Counted from the stretch's first letter, positions 23,039 through 35,585 are shown. The stretch: DNA of 64,000 nucleotides from Chrysogorgia sp. JL179-B06 (GCA_035772405.1 JAYKKM010000351.1:2083501-2147500), one strand, 5' to 3'. Made by a program: numbers and translations. Notes: generated from the sequence alone by a model not told the origin.

Positions 23039-23518
23039 TTATTCCATAGTACATAAGCTAAAAAGATGAGTTTTTAAACGTGATTTAAATATAGTAACTG
23101 ACTCTGAAGTTCTAATGTTGGTAGGAAGAGCGTTCCAGAGTCTGGGAGCAGCTATTGAAAATGCGCGGTCCCCATAAGTTACAGAAGTAGACTTGGGGAC
23201 TATAAGAAGTCCCTTAGAACTGGAGCGCAAATTACGAGCTGGAGTATAACCAGTAACAAGACTTTCTAAATACAATGGTGCGAGAGCATTAACTATCTTA
23301 TAAGTAAATAACAAGAGTTTAAAGGAGATGCGTTCCCTTATCGGTAGCCAATGTAAAGAATGCAATATTGGTGTTATGTGTTCTGTACGTTTGACTCGAG
23401 TGACTAGCCTGGCTGCAGAGTTTTGAACACGTTGGATCTTGGATATTTCTTTGGAAGGAAGCCCATATAACAGTGAGTTACAGTAGTCTAATTTAGACGT
23501 AATGAAGGCGTGCACCAT
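23039..23518 (-). pseudogene. Frameshifted C-terminal part of nested retrotransposon ORF2
   Basis: MVHAFITSKLDYCNSLLYGL continues the RT C-terminal domain directly after the 876-codon frame ends, offset by one base. Conserved phrases are HSLHWLPIRERISFK and FSIAAPRLWNALP. The normal element has this fused to the RT. Confidence 0.9.
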
Positions 23519-26123
23519 GCAAACGTTCTGTGTCGGATCTACTCAGGTACTTTCTGATTCTACCAATAGATCTGAGAGAGTATTGCGCTGAACGACAAAT
23601 TTTATTGACATGAGCAGACATTGACATATGACGATCAAAAATTACACCAAGATTACGGACATCCGTGGTAGTTTCTACGGAGTAGTTGCCAATTGTGATA
23701 TCATAAATAGGTTCTAGATGGGAGAACCGCGAAAGAAAGTGGACAATTTCTGTCTTTTTCTGATTACAGGCTAGCTTATTTCTGAGAAAAAACAAATGGA
23801 CATCCTCGACGCAGCGATTTACTCTTTCCAATGTCGCCTGTCTGCAAGAAGGATTCATAGTTATATATAATTGAGAATCGTCTGCATACAGCATACATTC
23901 AAATCCGTGTGAGTGAATTATATCTTGTAAAGGAGCAAAATACAAAACAAACAATATCGGACCAAGAACCGAGCCTTGAGGAACGCCAGACGTAAGAGGT
24001 TGGGGATCTGACTCTACATTTCCTATGACAACTTTCTGTGTGCGACCATGAAGGTATGACTTGAACCAGTGAGAAACTGTTCCAGAGAAACCAAACTGAG
24101 TGATTAGTCTGTTGATCAAAATGTCATGGTCAATGGTATCAAATGCAGCCGATAAATCGAGGAGGACTAAAATGACTTCTTCCTTACTATCAATGGCACG
24201 AAGGATATCGTTATGTACACGTAAAAGTGCAGTTTCTGTGCTATGATGTTCTCTATAGGCTGATTGTAAACTAGGATAGAGACTATTATTGACGAGGTAG
24301 TTGTGAGACTGACGGGCGACTATCCGTTCCAGAACTTTGGATAGAAAGGCAAGGTTTGTAATTGGTCGGAAATTACTGAATTCATCAGAATCTAGTGACA
24401 TGTTTTTGATAGAAGGTAGAACGCGACCTTTCTTGAGAACAGTAGGAAAGACTCCAGAACTTAATGATGAATTTATAATTGCAGTAATTATAGGTAATAC
24501 TGTGTCAATGCATGATTTCAAAATCTTAGTTGGTACCGGATCCAATGGACAGGACTTAGATGGTGAGTCCATAATAACCCTGCGTATAGTTTCCATGGGA
24601 ACCTCGTCAAATTCTGCGAATGTACTGCAGCAGGAGTAGTTGGTATTACTAGACATTTCCGTTTCAGATAACAGAGACAACTTTTGGCGAAGTTTTTCAA
24701 TTTTATCCAAAAAATAAAAAATAAACCTCTCTGCAAGCTCCTCGGGAGAGTCATGGCATGGGAGAGGACGTATAGGTTTTATCTTGAACATGCCATCAAT
24801 CAGACGGAAGAGGTTTTTCTGATTCAGATTCTCAATCTTGCTCTTGTAATATTGAACCTTGGCATTTTCTAGTAGTTTGGTATAGACATGACATTGTTGC
24901 CGGTAGATTTCTTTGTGTACTACAAGACATGAAGCTCGAAAAGCTCGCTCACAACGACGCCTTTCACGCTTGGCAGCGCGCAGTTCTTCATTGTACCAGG
25001 GTGCGTGTGGACGTAGCGTGATAAAACGTGAGATCTCTGGCACGTGTTTATCTAATGTATCTTGTAGTACAGAATTGTATGAATTTACAAGCGTTTCGAC
25101 ATCTGAGGGGAAGTCACCACATAATAGTTGCGAGTTGGTCAGATCTAACGTAAAACTATCCATATCCATGTCCCGTAGACAGCGATGTTGGAAGTGAGAT
25201 TTTGAAGATTTCGGTCTTGCAAAGGCAACTGAGCATACCACAGCATTGTGATCCGATGGTAAGTCAGATACAATGGAAAAACCAGATAACATTTGATTTT
25301 CCTCTCGATCGATGATTAGATCCAGGATATGGCCGCTACGATGAGTGGGATGTAACACATGTTGTTTAAGGCCAGCAGACTCCAATATATCCTTAAACGA
25401 CGCCGCACAATGGTCAGTGGTAGAGTCCATATGAAAGTTAAAGTCACCGGCTAACATAAGATAGCCTGATGTCACAGTGACTATTTCAAGAAGTGACGAG
25501 AAGTCTCTGAAAAACATAGCTGGTGTTGCCTTGTTTCTTTTCGACGGCGGAGGTCTATAAATCGTCACTAGCCTAATATATGAACTACCATGGCTAATGC
25601 CAAGGTCCATATACTCCATGGATGAAAAATTGGAGCGCTCATTCTCTTCAACCACGAAACCTTTACGCAGGAAAATTCCTATCCCACCCCCTGTTCTGTT
25701 TATACGAGGGACATGGTAGAACTTAAAGTCTTTCAGTGTATTTAAGATCTCAGCAACAGTATTATTGTCGTGATAATCTCCTGAAAGCCAAGACTCTGTG
25801 ATGGCAAGGATATCCAGATGTTTCGTGATAATAAAATCGCAGATCGAGGCAGATTTTTTATTCAGAGAATGCGCGTTCCACGTAGCAAACTTAATGCTTG
25901 TCCATAGCTTGCAATTATCTATTTTGATGTTGATTAGGTTTGATAGGTTAGCCCCTTGGGACGGCTGATTCAATTTCGGTCTTCGTATAAATGTAACTCG
26001 TTTAGAAATCTGTCTCTCTCTTCTAAGCCGCACCAGTTTTCCACTACGAACACCACGAGTGCGAAAAAGTCCTTGTTGTTTAAGATTTGTTATCACTAGA
26101 TAAGGCAATGTGAACGGTGCCAT
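23493..26123 (-). CDS. Endonuclease-reverse transcriptase of nested retrotransposon
   Basis: The 876-codon frame holds most of the element's ORF2. APE-type endonuclease motifs lie at about residues 84-290: Trp-Asn-Ala-His start, Glu of TESW, Asp-Phe-Asn of AGDFNF and SDHNAV. A basic linker follows, then RT fingers and palm, with catalytic aspartates in LDLSAAFD and YADD. The polyprotein nicks target DNA and primes reverse transcription of its own RNA there. At the right of the protein the frame shifts by one base (SDTERL then out of frame); the remaining 159 codons continue at 23039-23518. The translation start is uncertain because the upstream part lies in another frame. Confidence 0.92.
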   Translation of the reverse strand: MAPFTLPYLVITNLKQQGLFRTRGVRSGKLVRLRRERQISKRVTFIRRPKLNQPSQGANLSNLINIKIDNCKLWTSIKFATWNAHSLNKKSASICDFIITKHLDILAITESWLSGDYHDNNTVAEILNTLKDFKFYHVPRINRTGGGIGIFLRKGFVVEENERSNFSSMEYMDLGISHGSSYIRLVTIYRPPPSKRNKATPAMFFRDFSSLLEIVTVTSGYLMLAGDFNFHMDSTTDHCAASFKDILESAGLKQHVLHPTHRSGHILDLIIDREENQMLSGFSIVSDLPSDHNAVVCSVAFARPKSSKSHFQHRCLRDMDMDSFTLDLTNSQLLCGDFPSDVETLVNSYNSVLQDTLDKHVPEISRFITLRPHAPWYNEELRAAKRERRRCERAFRASCLVVHKEIYRQQCHVYTKLLENAKVQYYKSKIENLNQKNLFRLIDGMFKIKPIRPLPCHDSPEELAERFIFYFLDKIEKLRQKLSLLSETEMSSNTNYSCCSTFAEFDEVPMETIRRVIMDSPSKSCPLDPVPTKILKSCIDTVLPIITAIINSSLSSGVFPTVLKKGRVLPSIKNMSLDSDEFSNFRPITNLAFLSKVLERIVARQSHNYLVNNSLYPSLQSAYREHHSTETALLRVHNDILRAIDSKEEVILVLLDLSAAFDTIDHDILINRLITQFGFSGTVSHWFKSYLHGRTQKVVIGNVESDPQPLTSGVPQGSVLGPILFVLYFAPLQDIIHSHGFECMLYADDSQLYITMNPSCRQATLERVNRCVEDVHLFFLRNKLACNQKKTEIVHFLSRFSHLEPIYDITIGNYSVETTTDVRNLGVIFDRHMSMSAHVNKICRSAQYSLRSIGRIRKYLSRSDTERLHGARLHYV

Positions 26124-26606
26124 ATTTCCTGAGCGAAACCAATTCTGTTTTGGAATAATTATACTTATGGTAATTACCAGTAATGGCAGCTAAATGTGTA
26201 GGTTTGTGTTGATTTCCAATGTTCTCTGCTACCTTCGATCCAGATTGAAAGCCAGGCCCTGGGTTGGAAGAAATATCAACACATATTGTCAGGTCAACTT
26301 GAAATGGCTTTGATGGGAGAACCAAACATGTCACTCCGTGTTTTGTAGACTTGACAACGGCGAGCGAAATCCTGAATTGAGATTCGAGTTCGCTTCGATT
26401 AATCTTGACTCGCTGAATTAAGACAGGCTCAAAACAACCAAAATATTGCCCATCCTTATGCAATCTATGTGTTTCCATGAAGATAACGTTCTTGGACATT
26501 AAAAGAGGACGCAACTCCAGGTAAAATCGCGATCGAATTGTAGAAAATATTAAAATACTTAGGAGCACAGAATATAAACCGGCGGCCATCATGGCGCTCA
26601 AACTTT

Positions 26607-28395
26607 CTGTTTGGAGTGGCTCCCAGCCCAAAGCACGCAAAGCAATCGTATGATCTACGTCATTGCTTATATTCAGAATAATTCTAGCTGCTCTATTTTG
26701 CAGTTTTGGAGTCGTTTTGATTGAGTTTCGCCAAATACATCCCATACTTCACAGCAGTAGTCAAAGTACGGACGAACAATAGCGTTATATATCAACATAA
26801 GTGTATCTTGGTCAACAAATGGTTTGATCCGACGAATAGCAGAGATTCCTGCTGTTACTTTTTTGCAAATATTTTCAGTATTACTTTTCCAAGATAAATG
26901 CTGGTCAATTGTTACTCCAAGAGTTTTGCATTCATGAACTTGTTTAATTTGTTTATTTTCAATGAAAACATTCGGATGAGAATTATAAATATTTTTTATC
27001 ATATGTTTTGAGCCAATTGACATAAACTCTGTCTTAGGTACATTGAGGCTAAGCTTATTGGCTATTAACCATTTTCTAAATCAGAATTTACTGCAGCCTC
27101 TAGGTCAGTCATAGAATTTGCTGAAGCAGTCAGATTTGTGTCATCAGCAAACAACCACGGTTTTGTTTTGTTTAGACAATGAGGCAAATCATTGATGTAC
27201 AACAAAAAGAATAATGGCCCTAAGATAGAGCCTTGTGGTACACCACATTTGATCAAGCGTTCAGATGAAAAGGAGTTTTTCATTTGGCACTTCTGGTTTC
27301 GGTTTGTGAGATGAGATAAGATTTGAGCAAAGTTAGAGCTTGTCCTTTTATTCCATAGAGCTCTAATTTGCTCAACAGAATTTGATGATCAACAGTATCA
27401 AAGGCTTTCTTCAAATCAATTAAAACTACTAGGTTAAACATTTTTCTGTCTAGATTCACATACCATTCATTAGTACAGTCTAGTAATGCACTAGCTGTGG
27501 AGTGAAATTTTCGAAATCCAAATTGGGAATCACTAAGAAGCTCAAATTTTGTTAAATAGTCATACAGCTGATCATATAATATCCGTTCCATAATTTTACT
27601 AATGGCCGGTAAAACTGATATTGGTCTGTAGTTTCCAGGAATACTACGTTGGCCATTTTTATATAGAGGCATTACTCTAGCTACTTTCCATTCATCAGGA
27701 AAAGAAGATAGAGTAATAGCCTGATTAAAAATAAGTGTAAGTGAATCTGAGATGACAGGTGCAGCTAATTTAATAATTTTGCAAGCAATTTTATCAATGC
27801 CAGTGGCTTTGTTGCTAGAAAGTCCATGCAAAAGACGAGAGACGTGACTGACAGTAACAGGCTGGAATGCAGCAAATTCTGATTTAGCATTTTTGACATA
27901 CGTTTCAAAATTGCAATTTGAAGAATCTATATATTTTGCTAGCTAGATCAGGGCCATTATTTGAAAAATATTCATTAAAGCTTTCTGCGATATCTTCAGG
28001 ACTTGTTAAATTATTTTTACCGGCCTACATTTAGTTCATTTACCACTGTTGGTTTGTTTTGCCTACCTAACAAGTTGTTTATACTTTTCCAAACTTTCTT
28101 GGGATTAAGTTTTTGACCAGCTATTTTCGAGGAATAATAATCTTTTTTGGCATTTCTTAGTTCTATATTCACTTTATTTCTAGTTGTTTTAAGGTCCAAC
28201 CAGTCATTCTCATGGTTTGTCAAAATGGCTTTTCGTTTAAACTTGTCCCTTGCATTCATAAGTTTATTTATATCACTTGTAATCCAAGGGACTTTTTTCG
28301 ATCTTATCTTTTTGTGCTGAAGTGGTGCATGTTTGTCTAGGACTTCTAGAAATAATTTTTTCCAAATTTCCCACATGGCATTTGGATCTACAGCA
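26607..28395 (-). mobile_element. Outer non-LTR retrotransposon, 5'-truncated RT part
   Basis: Decayed RT polyprotein in several frames, reading right to left. A linker region comes first (WEIWKKLFLEVLDKHAPLQ, KVWKSINNLLGRQNKPTVVN). RT follows (SSNKATGIDKI, VLIDLKKAFDTVDHQILL, CGVPQGSILGPLFFLLYIND, FADDTNL), then HLSWKSNTENICKK and LIYNAIVRPYFDYCCEVW. The endonuclease is missing, so the copy is 5'-truncated; at 28395 it abuts AT-rich ATTACAATAATATAT repeats. Frame breaks lie near 27900, 27280 and 27040. The RT motifs point to the CR1/Jockey assemblage, but the clade is not resolved. Confidence 0.88.
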
Positions 28396-28641
28396 AAAAA
28401 ATACACATATATTATTATATAATTAATATATAATTAGTATATATTATTATATATTATTGTAATTATATATTATTGTAATTAGTTCTACATTCTTAGTAAA
28501 TTGTTATTATAATTAGTTATTCTTGGCAGTTGCCTGATGATTGCTTCGCGAGAAGCATGAAACTCCGAGTAGCCATTAAATGTTTTTACATTAGTGATCT
28601 AGCTTCGTAAATCTACCTGTATATATATATATATATATATA

Positions 28642-29578
<937 letters not shown>

Positions 29579-29587
29579 ATCTAACTA

Positions 29588-29633
29588 ACTACAGACGGTA
29601 CCGTTTCGGCCTTTTGGGCCTCATCAGTGTAGT
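29588..29633 (-). ncRNA. Hammerhead ribozyme, monomer 1
   Basis: Minus strand: stem I ACTACA/TGTAGT, core CTGATGA, stem II GGCC-CAAAA-GGCC, core GAAA, a 4-bp stem III ACGG/CCGT with a two-base TA loop, and cleavage after GTC. All conserved core bases are present. Type I topology with a minimal stem III is the form known from Penelope-like elements and animal retrozymes. Such ribozymes usually cleave best as dimers. Confidence 0.92.
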
Positions 29634-29821
29634 GCTGATGAGCATGATGAAGGTAACTGCTATTTACAGTCACCCTTGATGCCACACAAATGTGGGACAT
29701 CAAAAACCATGCCAGAGTGCTCAAACCGCAAGCAGTGAGCGTGCGCACAATGCATAAGCGACAATGGTTTTCATCCTGTTAGAGTGCTCAATATGACCTA
29801 AAGGTCATAGAGCGATATCTA

Positions 29822-29858
29822 ACTACAGACGGTACCGTTTCGGCCTCATCAGTGTAGT
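29822..29858 (-). pseudogene. Hammerhead ribozyme, monomer 2 (stem II deleted)
   Basis: Identical to the other copies except that nine bases forming the stem II loop and one strand are missing, so CTGATGAGGCC runs straight into GAAA. Without stem II it should be inactive or severely impaired. Confidence 0.85.
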
Positions 29859-30046
29859 GCTGATGAGCAGGATGAAGGTAACTGCTATTTACAGTCACCC
29901 TTGATGCCACACAAATGTGGGACATCAAAAACCATGCCAGAGTGCTCAAACTGCAAGCAGTGAGCGTGCGCACAATGCATAAGCGACAATGGTTTTCATC
30001 CTGTTAGAGTGCTCAATATGACCTAAAGGTCATAGAGCGATATCTA

Positions 30047-30092
30047 ACTACAGACGGTACCGTTTCGGCCTTTTGGGCCTCATCAGTGTAGT
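30047..30092 (-). ncRNA. Hammerhead ribozyme, monomer 3
   Basis: Same sequence and folding as monomer 1: CTGATGA and GAAA cores, 4-bp stem II and stem III, 6-bp stem I, predicted cleavage after GTC. Confidence 0.92.
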
Positions 30093-30280
30093 GCTGATGA
30101 GCAGGATGAAGGTAACTGCTATTTACAGTCACCCTTGATGCCACACAAATGTGGGACATCAAAAACCATGCCAGAGTGCTCAAACTGCAAGCAGTGAGCG
30201 TGCGCACAATGCATAAGCGACAATGGTTTTCATCCTGTTAGAGTGCTCAATATGACCTAAAGGTCATAGAGCGATATCTA

Positions 30281-30326
30281 ACTACAGACGGTACCGTTTC
30301 GGCCTTTTGGGCCTCATCAGTGTAGT
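30281..30326 (-). ncRNA. Hammerhead ribozyme, monomer 4
   Basis: Intact core and stems as in monomers 1 and 3. The monomer carrying it breaks off 40 bp later at a TA microsatellite. Confidence 0.92.
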
Positions 30327-30360
30327 GCTGATGAGCAGGATGAAGGTAACTGCTATTTAC

Positions 30361-30365
<5 letters not shown>

Positions 30366-30413
<48 letters not shown>

Positions 30414-30419
30414 TATTTA
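30366..30419. repeat. (TA)n microsatellite
   Basis: A TA array with one GTA interruption, lying between the hammerhead array and the Penelope-like element. Confidence 0.9.
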
Positions 30420-31563
30420 TTAATAGGTTCTAACTAAAATTACACATATGTCATAACACGGTGTTTCACGCTTTACGCGATCATCAGACGACTAATTGAC
30501 ATCAACATTCTCAGCATTCTCAGTCAGTTTATATATTCTTCGCGCGGCGCTGATCAAACGTTCTATTATTCAGGCGGTGTTTCTTTGAAGTTGCGTAGGA
30601 GGAACTTGTTTACATGTCGGCATTTGGAAAGCAGTTCGTTACGTCTGTTAAGTAGTGGATATATTTGGAAATGATGTGGTATTTTTCCGCAAGGCAAAGT
30701 TCGCATCTTTTTGATCCATTTCGGAATGCTGCGCTCTGTCGATAATTGACCACTCAATTTCGTAGTTGTCGATGTTTTTGTTGCGTAGATTCCAGATATG
30801 CTTTGATAGTTCTGTTGCATTTGTTTTGTTTTCGTAGCGGAATGAATTTCGGATTTTATAAAGTCTGTCCTTGAATGAATTTTCCGTCAGTCCGATATAG
30901 TTTGTGTTGCTATTGTCTGTGTTGTTTTTCACGTTTGCTCGGTACACTACGTTTTCTGTTAAGCATTTTCCTTCCAATGGACATGCTGCTTTATCTCGGC
31001 AGTTACAATTCTTTGTTTGCTGTTCTTCGTAGTGGAGTACGAGTTGTGAGATCGTACGATGCTGTTCATATTTGGCATGCAACTGTAGCTAATTTTCACA
31101 TTATTTCTGTTGAAGACTTTGTGGAACTTGTGGTTTGGTGGGAAATGTTTGTCGGTTAACTGTAAGAATTTCTTGGCTACATTTGTTTGGACGTTCATGC
31201 TATATAGGGGGGATTAAACCATATGATGTTTCTTTTTCGATTTTTTCTTGTTGCTGGGTTCTCTTGGGTCGTTGTAGGGTCGAATTGGATGGTTTCGTGG
31301 TATCCACTGGATCTTAAAGCTTCGTTGTAGTAGGATGCTGCGCTGTCGAAAACCTCTTTGCTGGATGAAATCTCGCTGATACATTTGCTGATGTTTCTGG
31401 GGAGTTGTTTGATGACATTTGGTGGATGGTTTGAATTGGTATTGATGTAGATGGGGTGGTCGTTTGGCTTCTTATATGGTTTGTAGGTGCCGGTTGAAAG
31501 ATTAAAAGTAACGTCAAGAAAGTTGGCTTTTAGGTTGGCTTGGATTGTGATCTGTAGTCCTAG

Positions 31564-31578
<15 letters not shown>
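30420..31578 (-). mobile_element. Penelope-like element, 5'-truncated (RT end, zinc finger, GIY-YIG)
   Basis: Read right to left. The C-terminal end of the reverse transcriptase region comes first ([40 protein letters not shown]). After a frame break follows the Cys-rich CNCRDKAACPLEGKC and then a GIY-YIG-type nuclease (VYRANV, NYIGLTENSFKDRLY, LSKHIWNLRNKNIDNYEIEW). GIY-YIG nucleases nick the target in Penelope-type retrotransposition. Frames shift near 30650-30820 and 31080-31200, so it is a relic. A hammerhead follows the coding region (30450-30492). Confidence 0.88.
30450..30492 (-). ncRNA. Hammerhead ribozyme in the Penelope-like element tail
   Basis: Minus strand: stem I GTCGT/ATGAC, core CTGATGA, stem II with CGC/GCG around GTAAA, core GAAA, short stem III ACA/TGT with loop CCG, cleavage after GTT. 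All core bases are conserved, and its stem sequences differ from those in the satellite. It lies about 75 bp after the last coding sequence of the element, where hammerheads of these elements are expected. Confidence 0.75.
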
Positions 31579-32474
<896 letters not shown>

Positions 32475-32592
32475 AATCCTCTCTTCATCTAAAGAAAATT
32501 GTTGTAAAGCCTCCTGTATATACAAGAGCCGGCGATAAGCTCGCTAGAGCACTTAGTCACGAGGACTTTGGTGATTGTTAATATAACATATA

Positions 32593-33976
32593 TAGTCAAA
32601 CCTGTAGTAAGCGGACACCCTCGGGGAATAGGTAAGTGTCCGCTTAATATAGAGGTATCCGCTTATCAGAGGTTCTCGTCACCAGGCCCCGGTTTCAGAA
32701 TACACTCAGCATGGCTGGCGCTCAATACGGTTATAATAAATTAACACTTCATCATATTGCTTCCAAATAAAACAGTGCTCCTAAGATCATAATACTTGTA
32801 CAGATGTAAATAGAAAGACTAAATAACAATTAAGTAGATATCGGTTCGTGGAAGTTCATAGCTAAAACTATATATATTTAAGTTTAAAAGTTACTCATGA
32901 AGTCAATTATTGTGTTGTAATATTTGTGTGCAAAGAAATCGATGCGCGATTGTTTTAGTCCTTGAATTTTGATTTCTTGTAACAAGTAGTGACTTTCGAA
33001 ATAGCTAACGAAACTTCTTCTTTCTGGTATGATGCGAGAAGTCTTGTATCATCCGCAAACTTTAACGCCTCTCCTGCTGATTTGAGAATTGGTTACTCCA
33101 CTTCGAGGGATTAATTCATCGTCGATATCACTGCTGTCGTTATCAGACTCGACCGTGAGACAAGCTTGTTTCGATGAACACGGATCCAAATTGTCGCAAA
33201 GTATTTCTTCCCTTGCAGTTTCACGCCATCTGATGGGTCTAAAGGACTTGAGCAAATTTGAATAGCGTTGTCATCTGCAATGTATTCTTCAGCAGTACGC
33301 TCGGACCCAAGTACTGCAAGCGCTGCTGCAATTCGACCAAATCTTCGCTTTCGAAAGGGTCGTCGTCTTCCGCAGGTTTGTCAGGGTATAACCCTGTGCT
33401 TTTAAAGCATTCAGTGATCGTTTCAGTGGAAACATCACCCATGCTTGCTTTGCCCACTCTATATGCATGGCCATCAAAAGGTTGACTGATTTTGATTATC
33501 TAATGCCTCGTGTCATCCACCAAGTCTACAAGACAACCATCCAACATCACCCTGAAGTTTCTGCCGAAAACACACTGCAAAAACGCAACCGCTTCACAGT
33601 GGTATCATCGCCAATTGGAAAGTAAAATACATAAGAAGAGACTTTTGCGTTTTGCTTGTAGCAAGATTTCTTGTTCGCGCAGCGGAAACGATCCACGAAC
33701 AAGATTTCTCTACCCTTTTGACTATTTTTGTCGTAACTATTTTGTAATATCGGTAGCCTATGTGGTTGAAGGTACATTCCTGTCCGCTTAATACAGGTTT
33801 TTCTGCTTTTTATGTACCAATTTTGGTATCCGCGTCCGCTTGATAGAGGTGTCCGCTTAATATAGGTTCTATTCATAGGATTTATGTAGGAATCAAATAG
33901 GGACTTTGCAATTAAGGTGTCCACTTAGTGCAGGGTGTCCGCTTAATACAGGACCGCCTAATACAGGTTTGACTGT
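32593..33976. mobile_element. Tigger/pogo-like DNA transposon remnant
   Basis: Ends TAGTCAAACCTGTAGTAAGC and AATACAGGTTTGACTG are inverted, with repeated GTGTCCGCTTAATA(C/T)AG motifs inside both, as in Tigger-like elements of the Tc1/mariner group. The middle, on the minus strand, holds a transposase C-terminal remnant (KASMGDVSTETITECFKSTG, LYPDKPAEDDDPFESEDLVE) with stops and no complete DDE domain. Confidence 0.75.
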
Positions 33977-33977
33977 G

Positions 33978-34096
33978 GCTTCGTTCTCGGCCCGCTTTAA
34001 ATATCTGTTTCGATTCAGAAAAGCAGGGTTGTTAAAAGCAGGGTTATTAGTCAATCGAAACAGAAATTTAAAGCGGTTTTTTAAAGAACGAAGCAT
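33978..34096. repeat. Hairpin repeat
   Basis: GCTTCGTTCT and CGCTTTAAATATCTGTTTCG at the left pair with CGAAACAGAAATTTAAAGCG and AGAACGAAGC at the right. About 50-bp arms surround a short AGCAGGGTT direct repeat. Confidence 0.75.
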
Positions 34097-34560
34097 ATAC
34101 AATCATGGAAAAAATACCTGTAGACTTTTGGAAAACTATTTATAAAATAACAAGTGTGTTAAACGTGTTCTGATTGGCTAATACCCGTGTTTGGTCAGGT
34201 TATCCAAACACGGGAATTTTGAGGTCGTGTCACACAAAAAGCAAATCATGCCGGCCCATCATCGTTTTTAAACATTAACATTCTACATGGTATGCACAAT
34301 AACTATAAACTAGAAGTTACTATCGCAAGGAAAGTGCCGCCTCAAAATTCAAGGCAGTTGTGATATTGTGCCAAATAGCACAAATAAGTGGCGGGCTTAC
34401 TGAAGTCAACACATGTAAGTTCAACAGTTACATAAAAATGCAGTTGAACATAAAGATAAGCTAGTTGTATAACATAGTTCTCTGTACAAGGCTTGCATAA
34501 AAATGCAGTTAAATATGAACACAAAAAGTTGACATTATAACAGTCAATAAACTAACAACT
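34097..34560. other. No gene seen
   Basis: A short inverted pair, CCGTGTTTGG / CCAAACACGG (34184-34213), resembles the palindrome at 39836-40022. A direct duplication of CATAAAAATGCAGTTGAACAT-like text occurs at 34430 and 34496. No coding. Confidence 0.45.
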
Positions 34561-34895
34561 GCCAGAAGTTCATCAGTAAAGCAGAACACGTTATATGATG
34601 ATTGACGAACGAGGCTCTTCACAAAATATCGTGGCGCTAGTAGCTAAAGAGAATTTTATTTTGTTTGCATGCATGCCGTTGGCTACCCTGGGCGAGTTCT
34701 ATCCGAACATTTGATTCGGATAGTTTCCGGCGATTATACGAACATCTACGAGTTACGTCATTAAACGTCATAAATCCTTGGACAAACATCCATGATCGTA
34801 ATTTAAGGTCGATTGACTTTACATAGTTCCGCGAAGAGGTCTGGGCACTAGACACAGCAACCCAAGTCAAGATTAGTGTCTGCCTACGGCAGCAA
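34561..34895 (-). repeat. Inverted duplication, arm B' (broken copy)
   Basis: Reverse-complement relative of 16451-16790, moderately diverged. The ATGAACTTCTGGCAG start is preserved, but the following codons reach a stop after nine, so this copy cannot make the signal-peptide protein. Confidence 0.75.
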
Positions 34896-35585
34896 TAAAA
34901 TATAGCAATCTTCCCTGTTAATTTTCACAAGATTTTGCAAAAATAAGTCGAAAATATATAGGAAATTATAAGTATTTAAAGTGGACAAAGCAACACTAAA
35001 GCGAACGAGAATTTCCGTATAATTTATGAAGGCGAAGTTTACCTTATTGAAAATTTCAATAAAACCCAAAAAAGACAACACTTTTATAGATATAGTCTAG
35101 CAAGAGAACATGGAAATGGTGTAAAATGTTTATTTTAGTTCTCGTCGGGCAGGATATTCACGAAGAAACCATTCATTTTGTTCTTGTAGCCAACAAAAAA
35201 TCACCAAACAACACTTCGACAGGGACAGAAAACCACAAAAAAGATTCTGTGTTGTAGAATATCAAGGCTAGGCAAACTCACAACATCACTTTACATCTGC
35301 AGCAATCCAACTAAAGTTAAACGGCATATTTTTGTGATTAAATCCATCTGGAAATATATCTTTTCATCTTTCCAAGCTGTTTTCCTGATGTTTTTACCGA
35401 TCAAGCTTATTTTCGGCTCTTTGCTGTCGTCAACGTCAATAGAAAACTATCCATGATTGGCCGATTAGCTTGAAAGAACATGAAAGACCTCCCCTGATTG
35501 GTAGTTGATGGTTTTGGGGAGAATTGCAATGTTGATCTAATTATATTATAACTTTTAGTGATATTTCTCTGTGGTTATCCCCTCG
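34896..35585. other. No gene seen
   Basis: AT-rich unique sequence between arm B' and the hAT-like element. No coding, RNA gene or element ends are recognised. Confidence 0.45.

Larger units (their letters stand above)
22923..26602 (-). mobile_element. CR1/L2-like non-LTR retrotransposon, nearly intact, nested
   Basis: Transcribed right to left. An N-terminal segment starts near 26592 with hydrophobic MMAAGLYSVLLSILIFSTI and carries a 2A-like DISSNPGP at about 26254-26277. The AP endonuclease follows (WNAHSL, ITESWL, GGGIGIFLRK, LAGDFNF, SDHNAV), then reverse transcriptase (LDLSAAFDTIDHDIL, GVPQGSVLGPILF, YADDSQLY). The C-terminal domain ends LWNALPTNIRTSES, and the 3' end is (ATT)n. Two frame breaks are visible, near 26080-26120 and near 23515, so it is probably inactive. 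CTTT at 22919-22922 and 26603-26606 is a target duplication. Confidence 0.92.
29588..30365 (-). repeat. Tandem satellite / retrozyme-like array with hammerhead ribozymes
   Basis: Head-to-tail monomers start at 29589, 29823, 30048 and 30282, giving lengths of 234, 225 and 234 bp plus an 84-bp partial. Copies are nearly identical apart from the 9-bp difference in monomer 2. On the minus strand each monomer contains a hammerhead ribozyme core. There is no open frame of note. Size, tandem order, short stem III and TA microsatellite flanks match described animal retrozymes, which are non-autonomous retroelements whose RNA self-cleaves to monomers and circularises. The neighbouring Penelope-like element is a candidate source of the reverse transcriptase. 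Confidence 0.85.
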
